DNA of 64,000 nt from Caldilineales bacterium. GTDB taxonomy: Bacteria > Chloroflexota > Anaerolineae > J102. The stretch lies in the NCBI GenBank assembly GCA_024102915.1, contig JAGFJG010000097.1:41358-105357 (forward strand). The letters run 5' to 3'. The position numbers were made by a program, and so were the translations under genes. Below, one piece after another: positions 29,470 to 38,042 of the stretch (the first letter of the stretch is position 1; each line of letters begins with the position of its first letter). The notes under the pieces are model-generated. The model did not search any database and was not told the origin of the DNA. It saw only the letters and a program-made list of their open reading frames with translations.

Positions 29470-30345
29470 CTATGGCACAACCACCTCGATCGCTTTGGGC
29501 AGGACTCTGGCGGTGATGGGCGTCGGCCCAAATTCCTCGCCATCGATCCACACCGTCTGCGGCGGGTCGGCATCGATGGTGATCTCTTTGGCCTGAAAAT
29601 GATAGATGCCGGCATTGAAATGCCCGAAGTCAAACACGTGTTCCGAGAGGGCGCGCAGGGGGCGCAGACCTTTGGTAATGGCATAAAGGTCGAGCAAACC
29701 GTCATCGACCTCGACCTTTGCCAGACCCGGCAGGCCGACGCCGCCGACAGAACCAGCATTGAAGATGTAGGTCATGATCAAGTCCGCCTCACGCGCTTCG
29801 CCGTCGATCAGGGCTTTGTAATGCGCTTCGGGCGGATGCGTCACCATTTTCATGCCCTCGGCCACATACGCCAGATTGCCAAACTTGTCTTTCGATTCAC
29901 GGCTGGCCCTCGATTCCGCCTGCACGCCGGTATAGAGGCGCAGCAGGAACACACGCTCGCCGATCTGGCCCAGATCGACAACCTTGCGATTGGGGCTGTT
30001 GACGATCAACTCCGCCGCCTGGGCCAGTTCGCGGGGCACGTTCAGTTCGAAAGCCATAGCGTTGCCGGTGCCGCCCGGCAGGATTGCCATGGGCACATTG
30101 CTGCCGACCACGCCGTTGGCGATCTCCAATTGCGTTCCGTCGCCGCCATAGCCAGCCACCAGATCGACGCCATCGGCCACCGCCTCTTTGGCCATGCGGG
30201 TGGCGTCGCCAAATTTGTGCGTGACGCGCGCATCCCATTCGATGCCTGTGCCGGCGAACACAGAATTGATGGTGTTGAGTATGGGTTCGTCTTTCCCCGA
30301 TGCGGGGTTGATGATGACCTGAACGCGTTTGTAAATGGAAGCCAT
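29470..30345 (-). CDS. Diacylglycerol/lipid kinase family protein (YegS/DgkB type), paralog 1
   Basis: 291 residues. The DAGK catalytic domain begins with VIINPASGK. The nucleotide loop YGGDGTQLEIANG is near 65-77, and PGGTGNAMAFEL follows. The C-terminal beta-sandwich has the DDGLLDLYAI and WIDGEEFGPTPI segments. Members phosphorylate diacylglycerol or related lipids. It is about 40% similar by eye to the protein at 43711-44616. A GGAAGG ribosome binding site precedes the ATG. Confidence 0.82.
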   Translation of the reverse strand: MASIYKRVQVIINPASGKDEPILNTINSVFAGTGIEWDARVTHKFGDATRMAKEAVADGVDLVAGYGGDGTQLEIANGVVGSNVPMAILPGGTGNAMAFELNVPRELAQAAELIVNSPNRKVVDLGQIGERVFLLRLYTGVQAESRASRESKDKFGNLAYVAEGMKMVTHPPEAHYKALIDGEAREADLIMTYIFNAGSVGGVGLPGLAKVEVDDGLLDLYAITKGLRPLRALSEHVFDFGHFNAGIYHFQAKEITIDADPPQTVWIDGEEFGPTPITARVLPKAIEVVVP

Positions 30346-30423
30346 GACACTGCCCTTCCTTATTCGGTTCGTTCGGTTTGTTGTCAGACGATGACGTTAT
30401 ATTCTTTCAATGGAATGCCCCCA

Positions 30424-31602
30424 CTATAATCGATCCAGGGCTTCTTGCAACAAATCTTCCAACATCACGCCCTGATTGAATGCCTGCTCCTTCCAACCAG
30501 GCATTAGACGGTCTAACAGTATCGCCTGGGCCATACCGCCATAATAAAAACGTGTCTCGCCTTCACGAACAGCAGACCGCTTCACTTCATCTATTTGTCC
30601 CGACCAGAATCGTTCACGAGAAGCGTAATCTCCAAAATCAGGATCAATTGACAAGACAGGCAAGGGCGTGTAGCCGGGAGTTGTAGCGGCGGATCGTCCA
30701 ATTGATACTTCGACATACTTGGCAAGTCCCTCCAACCATTCGCGTTGACGCTCATAGTTCACCAGATTCGTTCCTAACCCCGCAGTTGTACGCCGCTCAT
30801 CCCTCTGGGTCAGAAATTGGCGGGCTAACTCAATAGTCTCCTCATGCGATTCAGACCGAACTGCCCTTACCAACAAATCCGCCTCCGTGCTCCAATCGTT
30901 CTCAAGAACAGGATTGTCCCAAGGATACAGATTTTCGCTTTGAGCAGCCATTTCAGCTTCGGCTAAGCGAGATGGAGCCATGCTTCCTTGAAACGCATGA
31001 AACGCCTCATGTTCAAGACCCCCAATATAATTCTCGGTCTCGCCCATAATGACACCCCAGGCCAACCGATACGGGAAGATGGGTCTCAACGCCGGGGGAA
31101 GTTCCTCTTGGAAATCAGTATAAAATACGGTCTCCGCATACTCCTTTGTTTGCAACGTTGCAACCCAACGCTCGCCAACTAATACGGTGAAATTCTCCGG
31201 TGTGATTTCAGGATTTGGGAGTGGCTGGCGATAGTAGGTTTGACCCTCAAAGGCGTCGTTGGGCACAGCTTCCCACGCCCCGCCCCGGGGCTCATTTTGC
31301 GGCATTCTAACCCACCCATCGGGTGGATCAGGATATCCCACCAGAAAGGCATACTCCTCGTTGTAAACGATAGTGGGAATCTCCGGAAGTCCCCAACCCG
31401 GCCAAACCGCTTCTCCTAAAGAGTGTCGTAAGTGGGCGGCCTCGGCCAAACGTGCCTTTTCCACATCCGAAAGCCGTTCTGTCGTTTGTGAATGCGTCGG
31501 CAGATTGAGATTGATGAACGCAGAAATCCCTAGCGCAGCAATGCACAACAATATCAATCCCATTACGCTGAGAAGCATTATGGGAAAACATGATTTTTTC
31601 AT
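30424..31602 (-). CDS. Membrane-anchored putative zinc metallopeptidase (HEXXH)
   Basis: 392 residues from the ATG at 31602, where an N-terminal membrane anchor begins (MKKSCFPIMLL..., helix about 7-30). An upstream frame to 31665 only adds a non-hydrophobic leader. The extracytoplasmic part has His198-Glu199-x-x-His202 in LEHEAFHAFQG. A downstream helix EGLAKYVEVSIG (Glu291) could supply the third ligand, as in gluzincins. I know no named family for it. A catalytic role is inferred from the motif. It borders the AT-rich island but has less extreme composition. Confidence 0.55.
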   Translation of the reverse strand: MKKSCFPIMLLSVMGLILLCIAALGISAFINLNLPTHSQTTERLSDVEKARLAEAAHLRHSLGEAVWPGWGLPEIPTIVYNEEYAFLVGYPDPPDGWVRMPQNEPRGGAWEAVPNDAFEGQTYYRQPLPNPEITPENFTVLVGERWVATLQTKEYAETVFYTDFQEELPPALRPIFPYRLAWGVIMGETENYIGGLEHEAFHAFQGSMAPSRLAEAEMAAQSENLYPWDNPVLENDWSTEADLLVRAVRSESHEETIELARQFLTQRDERRTTAGLGTNLVNYERQREWLEGLAKYVEVSIGRSAATTPGYTPLPVLSIDPDFGDYASRERFWSGQIDEVKRSAVREGETRFYYGGMAQAILLDRLMPGWKEQAFNQGVMLEDLLQEALDRL

Positions 31603-31802
31603 GTGTATGGCTCTTTGAGGATATTGCCCTATGACATGGCTCTCGAAAGAGAAAGGCCGCCCCAACGGTCTGCGTTACCTGCGTGTGGGCGGGCGCGGAC
31701 AAATCTCCGAGAGCAGGATTCAGCTTGGGTGTAGATAAAGCCTGAAGAATGGCGCAGAATCCCACCCGTCAAGTGCCGCTTTGTTGGGTTGCGCTGATGC
31801 AA

Positions 31803-33275
31803 TCACACCTTACGGGCTTTTGATGCCGATGGCTTATTATCACTTCTTGCGTCAATTAGTACGACATCAGGATTGCCTATCAGTCCTAGTTTTCTCAATA
31901 TTCGGTTGACTTTATTGAGTTCACGATTGGAAAAATAGAATATTACTTTGATGGCTTGATGTGTATTATTGGCGGCTTGATAAATCTCAACTTGATTTTC
32001 TAGATTCTTTTCCAGTTGTGTATTTTTGGCGAGTTTGAATTCTACGAGGGTAGAGTCCTTGCTTCCCCTTGAAATTTTGAAATCTACGGGTCCCCTGCCG
32101 TTGTTCACTTCGCGATTAACATCAGACTCGCTTGCAAACCAAGTGAGCCGATAGAGTATCTGCAAATCGTTTTCTCTTTCTATCGGGTTTCCGTTTATGT
32201 AAAACAAGCGATAACCATCTTTGTTTTCAATGACATCTTTCAGAAACGTTAATCGTGAATGTGCTTCTTGGTACGTTTGCCCGCTAGTTTGGTAAAAATC
32301 ACTTCGCTGTCGGAGAATCTCAGACAACTCTTTGATTTGTTGTATGTATTGTGTTTCTGCTTCCGTTACTTTGTCATTACTGACGCTTACTGCTCTCGCC
32401 CCATCGTCTTCTTTGCTGCGGATATAATAGTCTAAAATGGCTGGAAATTGACCTATTGCTGATGATATTGCCGAAATAACTTGTTCACGAGAAGGCCGCT
32501 TGTTTTTAGGCAAGACAGACCGAAAATAGTTATTGACTTGTGCTCTTAACTGCTCATTTGAAATTGCTTGAGGAATTTTATGATAGTCCGAATAAAGGTC
32601 ATCCTTGTTAATCCACATTTCATCTTTTGTGAGAATATCTTTGGGTGTAAGTAAAACATAGTCGCCATTATAGAAGGGAAGGTCATATTGTCCGCTTTCC
32701 CAAGATTCTGTTTCGTAATTGAATCTCACCTTATTTACAGCAACCACTTGACGCAATTCTTGCCTGATATTTTTTACAGCAAACTCTTGGGTGTATTCAA
32801 GAATGTATTCTTTTATTAGATTGGTTGTGAAGTCACTTATCTTGTCCCTGCCTACCCCGCTTTTTATCAAACACAGTTTTTCAAGATGGCTACTACGTGT
32901 GATTTTTTCAGAGCCAAAATCCGAAAAAATGGCGTGAAGGTTTTTGTGTAAAGAAATCGCAAAATCTCCCCTTAGACCTGCGCCACTATTACCGACTTTT
33001 GAAAAACCAAACCAATTCTGCTTGACTTCGGGAAAGAGATACCAAGAATTTATGAGATGAACATCTAAATTGACGTCACTTGATTTCTCTCGCAGAAATC
33101 TCAAATACTGGAGAATATTTTCGTGGAGTTGCCTGTATTCTGCTTTCTTACTATTGAAGAGTAAAAATGGGTCAACAAATAGAGGCAAATCATTAATCAA
33201 TGAGACATTGAACGCCCCATATTTTTCTAAAACTTTGGGAGATACCTCAAAAAAGTCTGAGAAATAAATGTCCAT
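31803..33275 (-). CDS. PD-(D/E)XK nuclease-like protein in an AT-rich island
   Basis: 490 residues. Its base composition is much lower in GC than any neighbour, which suggests recent transfer. Near the C-terminus Asp398 in GPVDF and Glu412-x-Lys414 in TLVEFKLAKN fit the PD-(D/E)XK nuclease core (D...ExK), followed by a helix and an alternating strand pattern (IKVIFYFSN). The N-terminal two thirds is helical with no recognised domain. Similar long proteins are known as uncharacterised accessory genes. A defence role is plausible but unproven. No methyltransferase partner is visible. The rest of the gap to 33623 holds no clear gene. Confidence 0.55.
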   Translation of the reverse strand: MDIYFSDFFEVSPKVLEKYGAFNVSLINDLPLFVDPFLLFNSKKAEYRQLHENILQYLRFLREKSSDVNLDVHLINSWYLFPEVKQNWFGFSKVGNSGAGLRGDFAISLHKNLHAIFSDFGSEKITRSSHLEKLCLIKSGVGRDKISDFTTNLIKEYILEYTQEFAVKNIRQELRQVVAVNKVRFNYETESWESGQYDLPFYNGDYVLLTPKDILTKDEMWINKDDLYSDYHKIPQAISNEQLRAQVNNYFRSVLPKNKRPSREQVISAISSAIGQFPAILDYYIRSKEDDGARAVSVSNDKVTEAETQYIQQIKELSEILRQRSDFYQTSGQTYQEAHSRLTFLKDVIENKDGYRLFYINGNPIERENDLQILYRLTWFASESDVNREVNNGRGPVDFKISRGSKDSTLVEFKLAKNTQLEKNLENQVEIYQAANNTHQAIKVIFYFSNRELNKVNRILRKLGLIGNPDVVLIDARSDNKPSASKARKV

Positions 33276-33305
33276 TGACTTTCACTTATTTACGTTTGTT
33301 TGTAT

Positions 33306-33311
33306 TATAGA
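33306..33311 (-). promoter_or_regulatory. Candidate -10 element of the nuclease-like gene
   Basis: TATAAT on the minus strand, about 30 bases before the ATG at 33275. A second extended -10 (TGGTTATAAT) lies near 33472-33481. No good -35 accompanies the first. Confidence 0.35.
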
Positions 33312-33623
33312 TCATCAACCCAACTTCGGCTTCGGCAGAATCAATTCCGTATAACCTCTTGGATTTCGTGATAGTGCGGAACTATTTCCGAATAACTCCG
33401 GGAAACCGGCGGCTTAGGACGATTCAATTCCAAAATATCGATTTTGGGTGTGCAATCTTGCGTAGATACCGTATTATAACCAATACTTGGCCAGCAGCGT
33501 ACTCGGGATTACACAGGCTATCCATTGATGTGATTCATGTCAATACAAAAGCCAAAACTGCTGGATCAGGTGCGGGGGAACTGCGAAAACGTCATTATTC
33601 GACCAGAACTGAAGAAGCAAATA
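33312..33623. other. Gap between nuclease-like gene and toxin gene
   Basis: About 310 bases of lowish-GC sequence. An open frame on the plus strand (33359-33787) overlaps the toxin gene and has no recognisable content. It may be the degraded remnant of inserted DNA. Confidence 0.35.
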
Positions 33624-34001
33624 TCAGTATGTCTTGGAACGCAACGGCAACTGACGAAAACGAATTCGTCCCGGTTGTACCGTCAACACCGTTCCTTTCA
33701 CAATTTCGTCGGTCCAGTCGCTCAGGATTCTTTGTATCAAATCCGCCATCGCCTCGGCGCGTAACCGCTCAATGCGGATGCGGATGACAGACGGCGATAT
33801 GTCGCCAGAATGCGCCAACAGCGCGTGAAAATCTGCGTCCAGCGTCACGATGATTCGCTCTTCCCGCCGCGCCAATTCGATAATCACCGCATCTTCTGCC
33901 GTTGCGTAGCCGATCTCGCCCGTATGGACGGCATCAAACCCAACTTCTCTCAATAAAGAAGCCGCTGAACGGGGCAACCCCTGATCAAGCAGCAGCTTCA
34001 T
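33624..34001 (-). CDS. DUF5615 PIN-like toxin
   Basis: 125 residues. Starts MKLLLDQGLPRSAA, with the first acidic PIN residue at Asp6. VHTGEIGYATAEDAVIIELA follows, and VTLDADFHALLA carries the later acidic pair. DUF5615 proteins are PIN-like ribonucleases paired with DUF433 antitoxins. The start overlaps the upstream DUF433 gene by 17 bases, the usual arrangement. The C-terminus (after residue 105) is a little longer than typical. Confidence 0.75.
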   Translation of the reverse strand: MKLLLDQGLPRSAASLLREVGFDAVHTGEIGYATAEDAVIIELARREERIIVTLDADFHALLAHSGDISPSVIRIRIERLRAEAMADLIQRILSDWTDEIVKGTVLTVQPGRIRFRQLPLRSKTY

Positions 34002-34221
34002 AGGGGAATTCGACGATGCGATCTTCGAGAGAGGCTGCGGCGTAGGCTAACGCCTGGCGAATGTCCTCCTCTTCCAATTCAGGGTATTCTCGCCGAAGTT
34101 CCGCCCGATCCGGATAAAGGGCCAGTATTTCGAGAACGCGGCGAACCGTCAATCGCAGATCCCGAATGCAGGGCTGTCCATTCAGTCGCTGAGGGTTGAT
34201 TGTAATTCGGTCATAAAACAT
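33985..34221 (-). CDS. DUF433 antitoxin
   Basis: 78 residues from the ATG at 34221; the frame stays open upstream to 34368 but the family begins with xxDRITxNPxxxxGxPCIRxxR. That pattern is present as DRITINPQRLNGQPCIR. The rest is the helix-turn-helix of the family with EEDIRQALAYAAA. DUF433 proteins are DNA-binding antitoxins that repress their operon. The gene precedes and overlaps the DUF5615 toxin. The pair is 350 bases from the nuclease-like gene. Confidence 0.75.
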   Translation of the reverse strand: MFYDRITINPQRLNGQPCIRDLRLTVRRVLEILALYPDRAELRREYPELEEEDIRQALAYAAASLEDRIVEFPYEAAA

Positions 34222-34495
34222 AGTTGGGTTTCCAGGATGATGTTGCCTCAAATGTATAGCATCGACATGCGCGCGACACGAACCATCTGGTGCGATAACG
34301 CTCATCGACGGTATGATGGGCATATGTTGCACTGCTGGCATTGTATGACCCATGTAGACGACCGTCAAATGAAATTGTATGAGGCTTCATGGGCGTTCGC
34401 AGCCCGCTCGACGTGTGGACGATTTTCGGTTCGCCGTTGGCTGTTAGTTGTTGACTGTTGACTGCTACTCCCTCCCTATCCCTCGCCTCCCCTCC

Positions 34496-36055
34496 ATGCC
34501 GACCTCTGCCCTCCGACCCCCGACCTCTGCCCCCCGCCCCCTTCTCTACGCCCTCGTCTTCACCGCCGGCTTCGTCAGCCTGGGCGTGGAACTGGCCGCG
34601 GGCAGGCTGCTCGACCCCTGGTTCGGCAATTCCATCCTGGTCTGGGCCAGCGTCATCGGCCTGATTTTGCTGTATCTGTCGGTGGGGTATTGGCTGGGCG
34701 GGCGAGTGGCCGATCGGGATCCACGCGCCTTGACGCTTTTCACGCTGGCCGGGTTCGCCGCCGTGGCCGTGGGGCTGATCCCGTTAATTGCCCGGCCCAT
34801 CCTGGCCCTGGCCGCCGATGTGTTCGTCACCTATAACGCCGCCATTCTGCTCGGCTCCTTCGCCGCCACTCTGCTTCTGTTCGGCCCCGCCGTCATCCTG
34901 CTGGGCATGGTCAGCCCCTTCGCCATCCGTCTGCTCGTGCAGGGCCGCGAGGATGCGGGCAGCGCCAGCGGCGGCGTCTTCGCCCTGTCTACGGTCGGGT
35001 CGATCCTGGGCGTCTTCGTCACCGTGCTCGTCCTCGTCCCCAACCTGGGTACGCGGCGCACGTTCTTCACCCTCGCCCTCCTGCTGCTCACCCTGGTCAT
35101 CCTGGGTATGCTGCGCCTCGACCGCCGCCGCGCCCTGTTCTTCACCCTGGCCTGGGCCCTGTTGCTCGCCCTGACGTTGCTCCCGCCCGGCCTTGTCCGC
35201 GCCGATGCCGGCACCATCGCCGAGCGCGAATCCGCGTACAATTACATTCAGGTCGTGCAAAATGGCCCCGAAGTCTTGCTGAAATTGAACGAAGGCGCGG
35301 GCGTGCACTCGGTCTATCGCGAAGGCATGGGGCTGGCCGACGGCATCTGGGATTACTTCCTCCTCGCCCCTTACTTCAATCCGGTCCCCGCCCGCCCGCA
35401 GGACGTCGACAGCCTGCTCATGATCGGCCTCGCCGCCGGAACCGTGCCCAAGCTTTTCACCGCCGCCTACGGCCCCATCCCCATCGACGGCGTGGAACTG
35501 GACCCGGACATCATCGCCACCGGCCAGCGTTACTTCGCCATGACCGAGCCGAATCTGCGAGCGGTCGCTCAGGATGGCCGCTATTTTCTGCGCGGCCAGG
35601 CCGGGACTTACGATGTCATCGCCATCGACGCCTATCGCCCGCCCTACATCCCCTTTCATCTCACCACGGTCGAGTTTTTCCAGGAAGTGCGGCATCACCT
35701 CAACGGGTCGGGCGTGGTGGCGGTCAATGTCGCCCGCACGGAAGGGGATTACACTCTGGTGGATGCGCTGGCCAGCACGATGGCGCAGGTCTTCCCGTCG
35801 GTTTTGATCATCGATGAGCCGATGGCCGGATTCGATCTGGGCAACAGCCTCGTCGTGGCCTCGATGCAGGCCGCCACGCTGGATGACTTCCTCGCCAACA
35901 CCGCCGATCTGCCCGAACCCCTGCTAGCCGAGGTCGCCCGCCGCGCCCGCCCAAACGCTCGCGCTGCCGTCGCCACTGGCCCTGTCCTCACCGATGATCT
36001 GGCCCCCATCGAGCAGATCATCCACGGCATCGTTCTGCGCTATATCTTGCGTTAG
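34496..36055 (+). CDS. Integral-membrane spermidine-synthase-like protein
   Basis: 519 residues from the ATG at 34496, though a start at 34448 is also open and neither has a clear ribosome binding site. About seven membrane helices lie in the first 240 residues. A cytosolic SAM-fold domain follows with LMIGLAAGTVPKLF, an acidic strand end in GVELDPDII, and YDVIAIDAYRPPYIPFHL, as in fused membrane SpeE-type proteins. These are often annotated as spermidine synthases, but their true substrate is uncertain. The gene body is very GC-rich compared with the adjacent island. Confidence 0.7.
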   Translation: MPTSALRPPTSAPRPLLYALVFTAGFVSLGVELAAGRLLDPWFGNSILVWASVIGLILLYLSVGYWLGGRVADRDPRALTLFTLAGFAAVAVGLIPLIARPILALAADVFVTYNAAILLGSFAATLLLFGPAVILLGMVSPFAIRLLVQGREDAGSASGGVFALSTVGSILGVFVTVLVLVPNLGTRRTFFTLALLLLTLVILGMLRLDRRRALFFTLAWALLLALTLLPPGLVRADAGTIAERESAYNYIQVVQNGPEVLLKLNEGAGVHSVYREGMGLADGIWDYFLLAPYFNPVPARPQDVDSLLMIGLAAGTVPKLFTAAYGPIPIDGVELDPDIIATGQRYFAMTEPNLRAVAQDGRYFLRGQAGTYDVIAIDAYRPPYIPFHLTTVEFFQEVRHHLNGSGVVAVNVARTEGDYTLVDALASTMAQVFPSVLIIDEPMAGFDLGNSLVVASMQAATLDDFLANTADLPEPLLAEVARRARPNARAAVATGPVLTDDLAPIEQIIHGIVLRYILR

Positions 36056-36058
36056 TCC

Positions 36059-36092
36059 AGGTGACTGTCACTTCGGCAAGTGACAGTCACCT
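36059..36092. repeat. Perfect 15-bp inverted repeat, AGGTGACTGTCACTT type
   Basis: AGGTGACTGTCACTT, a four-base loop, then AAGTGACAGTCACCT. It stands between the convergent spermidine-synthase-like and amidase genes and could end transcription from both sides. It shares the core of 11329-11343. Confidence 0.8.
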
Positions 36093-36106
36093 CACGGGAT
36101 TCGCCG

Positions 36107-36838
36107 CTATTCCCCGCTCTCAGGATTCGTTGCCGCCTCGTCCTTGGGTTGTCCATCGAGAAAACACATAATGCCTGCCGCCACACCATCCGCCATCCGC
36201 TCCTGATGCTCGGTCAATAGCCCCTGATCGCCGCCCATAAAGCCAAGCTCGATAATGGCTCCGGGCGTGGTGTCGGCAACGCGTTGGAAGGCGTGATAAC
36301 CGGTCATATTATCGGTGACAGTGGTGGGATGAATTTTGAGGCCAGTGATAGCGCCATACTGCGTTTCAATACAGCGCACCAGATGTTCATCTTCATCGGG
36401 TATGACAGTTTCAGTTCCACTGGCTACCTTGAAACCAGTCAATTCCACACATGAATCGGCGTGTATGGAAACCAGGGCTTTAACATCGAGGTCTTCCAAT
36501 CGCCGGTCGTATTCGTCCAGCACAAGTACCGCCACGTTCTCTTCTCGCAGGCGCTCACTCGTCAGATCGGCGACCCTGGTCGTAATCGCCAATTCGGTGA
36601 GGCCGTTTGCACAGGTGGCGCCGCTATCCGAACCGCGATGCCCCGCCACCAGCGCAATTGTGGTTTTCGGCAGACCGGGCAGGCTGGTCAGTTGGGCGAG
36701 CGCGCGCACGGTACGTCCGGGCGTTAAGCTCCCTCGCCACACGCCGAACCCGGCGATGGCGATTGCCAGCACGATTGCCAGCAGAAGCAATCGCCGCAGC
36801 CAGGTTTGCATCCCTTCCAGCAGATCATCGCGCATCAT
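36107..36838 (-). CDS. N-acetylmuramoyl-L-alanine amidase (Amidase_3)
   Basis: Cuts the amide bond between N-acetylmuramic acid and the peptide stem of peptidoglycan. 243 residues from the ATG at 36838; an upstream frame to 36892 is possible. One membrane anchor lies at about 14-36. The Amidase_3 zinc ligands are intact: His67 (VAGHRGSDSG), Glu82 (LTELAIT) and His126 (SIHADS), with the catalytic Glu197 in IIELGFM. The catalytic domain faces outward. It is divergent from the rodZ-like gene, so both genes in this region concern the envelope. Confidence 0.85.
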   Translation of the reverse strand: MMRDDLLEGMQTWLRRLLLLAIVLAIAIAGFGVWRGSLTPGRTVRALAQLTSLPGLPKTTIALVAGHRGSDSGATCANGLTELAITTRVADLTSERLREENVAVLVLDEYDRRLEDLDVKALVSIHADSCVELTGFKVASGTETVIPDEDEHLVRCIETQYGAITGLKIHPTTVTDNMTGYHAFQRVADTTPGAIIELGFMGGDQGLLTEHQERMADGVAAGIMCFLDGQPKDEAATNPESGE

Positions 36839-36941
36839 TTGCCCTATTGTGCCCTGATTTGACGGCGTCTGCAAGTGGAAATGAAAGCGCATCTACGCTG
36901 GCTGACAATGGCGCGCTCGGCAATCCGGGCTGCCAAATGGC

Positions 36942-36970
36942 TTGACATTTCCGAAACCCCCTCGCATAAT
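36942..36970 (+). promoter_or_regulatory. Promoter of the rodZ-rimO pair
   Basis: Perfect -35 TTGACA (36942-36947), 17-base spacer, -10 CATAAT (36965-36970). The start is predicted about 38 bases before the ATG at 37015. Confidence 0.8.
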
Positions 36971-37014
36971 CCAACAGCCTCACTACCTATGTTTCCTAAG
37001 GAACATCCCAAACC

Positions 37015-38022
37015 ATGATAGATGTTGGACAACTCCTGCGCCAGCAGCGCGAGGCGCAGGGGCTTTCGCTTGCTGATGTCGAGGCGCAGACCCGCATCCG
37101 TCGCCGCTATTTAGAGGCGCTGGAGGCCGGCGACTGGGAACAGTTGCCGAACCAGGTGGTCGCCCGCGGCTTTCTGCGCACTTACGCCACGCATCTGGGG
37201 CTTGACCCCGATGAGTTGCTGGCGGAGTCGAAGCCTAAAAAGCCCGACGCACCGATCAACGGCGAAGCGCAAGATAACGAGTCCTCCCCGGCAGATGCCG
37301 TTTATACGCCCATTGACCTCGACCTGTACGAAGACCCGACCGGCAATGCCCGGCGCAGAGGCCGCACGCTGCGGCTGATCGTACTGATTGTTCTCGTTGC
37401 GGCGCTGTTCATCCTGCTGGTGCGATTTGTCCTGCCCTATCTGCAAGACCTGACCAACGCCGACATCGGCCCCGTCAGCACCGTCACTTTGCCGGAGCCG
37501 GGCGCCCAACCGACCACGCCCCTCATCGCCGCGGCGGAAGATACCCCGGAATTGGGGGAAACCATCGTCGCCACAGAACCGCCGACCGAGACCGCCGTGG
37601 CGGAGCGACCGACGAATCCTTCTCCGACCGACGCCCCGACCTCGACCTCGGAACCCATCCCCACGCCAACGACAACGCCCGTAGGCCAACTGATTGTGCA
37701 AATCACGATCGGTCAGCGTTCGTGGGTGCGTTTGCTGGTCGACGGCGTGCAGATCATCGAAGGCATCCTCCAGCCCGGCTTCTCCCAGACCTATTCGGCC
37801 AATCGCAGCATCGACCTGCTCGCCGGGAACGCCGCGGGCGTATCGGTCGATGTCAACGGCGAGACGCAATCCCCGCTGGGCGAGCCTGGTGAGATCGTGC
37901 GCCTGATCTGGACGATCGAGGATGGCGTTGTCATCGAATCCACACCGCAAGTCCTGCCGGCGGCGACGACGGCTGCCGAAACCGCCGCCCCGGCGGAAGG
38001 CACGCCCACGCCTGAATCGTAA
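37015..38022 (+). CDS. RodZ-like helix-turn-helix membrane protein
   Basis: 335 residues. An N-terminal Xre-type helix-turn-helix (about 8-67) carries LSLADVEAQTRIRRRYLEALE. A membrane helix follows at 119-141, then a Thr/Pro-rich linker, and a C-terminal DUF4115-type beta domain beginning VQITIGQRSWVRLLVDG. This is the RodZ layout, which links MreB to the cell-shape machinery. The first-helix residues that bind MreB in RodZ cannot be judged here. rimO follows 20 bases later, and the shared promoter suggests cotranscription. The rodZ-rimO neighbourhood is common in Gram-positive and Chloroflexota genomes. Confidence 0.82.
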   Translation: MIDVGQLLRQQREAQGLSLADVEAQTRIRRRYLEALEAGDWEQLPNQVVARGFLRTYATHLGLDPDELLAESKPKKPDAPINGEAQDNESSPADAVYTPIDLDLYEDPTGNARRRGRTLRLIVLIVLVAALFILLVRFVLPYLQDLTNADIGPVSTVTLPEPGAQPTTPLIAAAEDTPELGETIVATEPPTETAVAERPTNPSPTDAPTSTSEPIPTPTTTPVGQLIVQITIGQRSWVRLLVDGVQIIEGILQPGFSQTYSANRSIDLLAGNAAGVSVDVNGETQSPLGEPGEIVRLIWTIEDGVVIESTPQVLPAATTAAETAAPAEGTPTPES

Positions 38023-38042
38023 CGATTTCAGGTCTTTCCGAA

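Noticed and set aside
33359..33787. 142-residue plus-strand frame
   Set aside because: No recognisable content and overlaps the DUF5615 toxin gene; treated as non-coding gap.
34784..35698. Minus-strand 304-residue frame rich in Gly, Glu and Gln
   Set aside because: Antisense to the membrane spermidine-synthase-like gene; composition is that of a reversed GC-rich gene.
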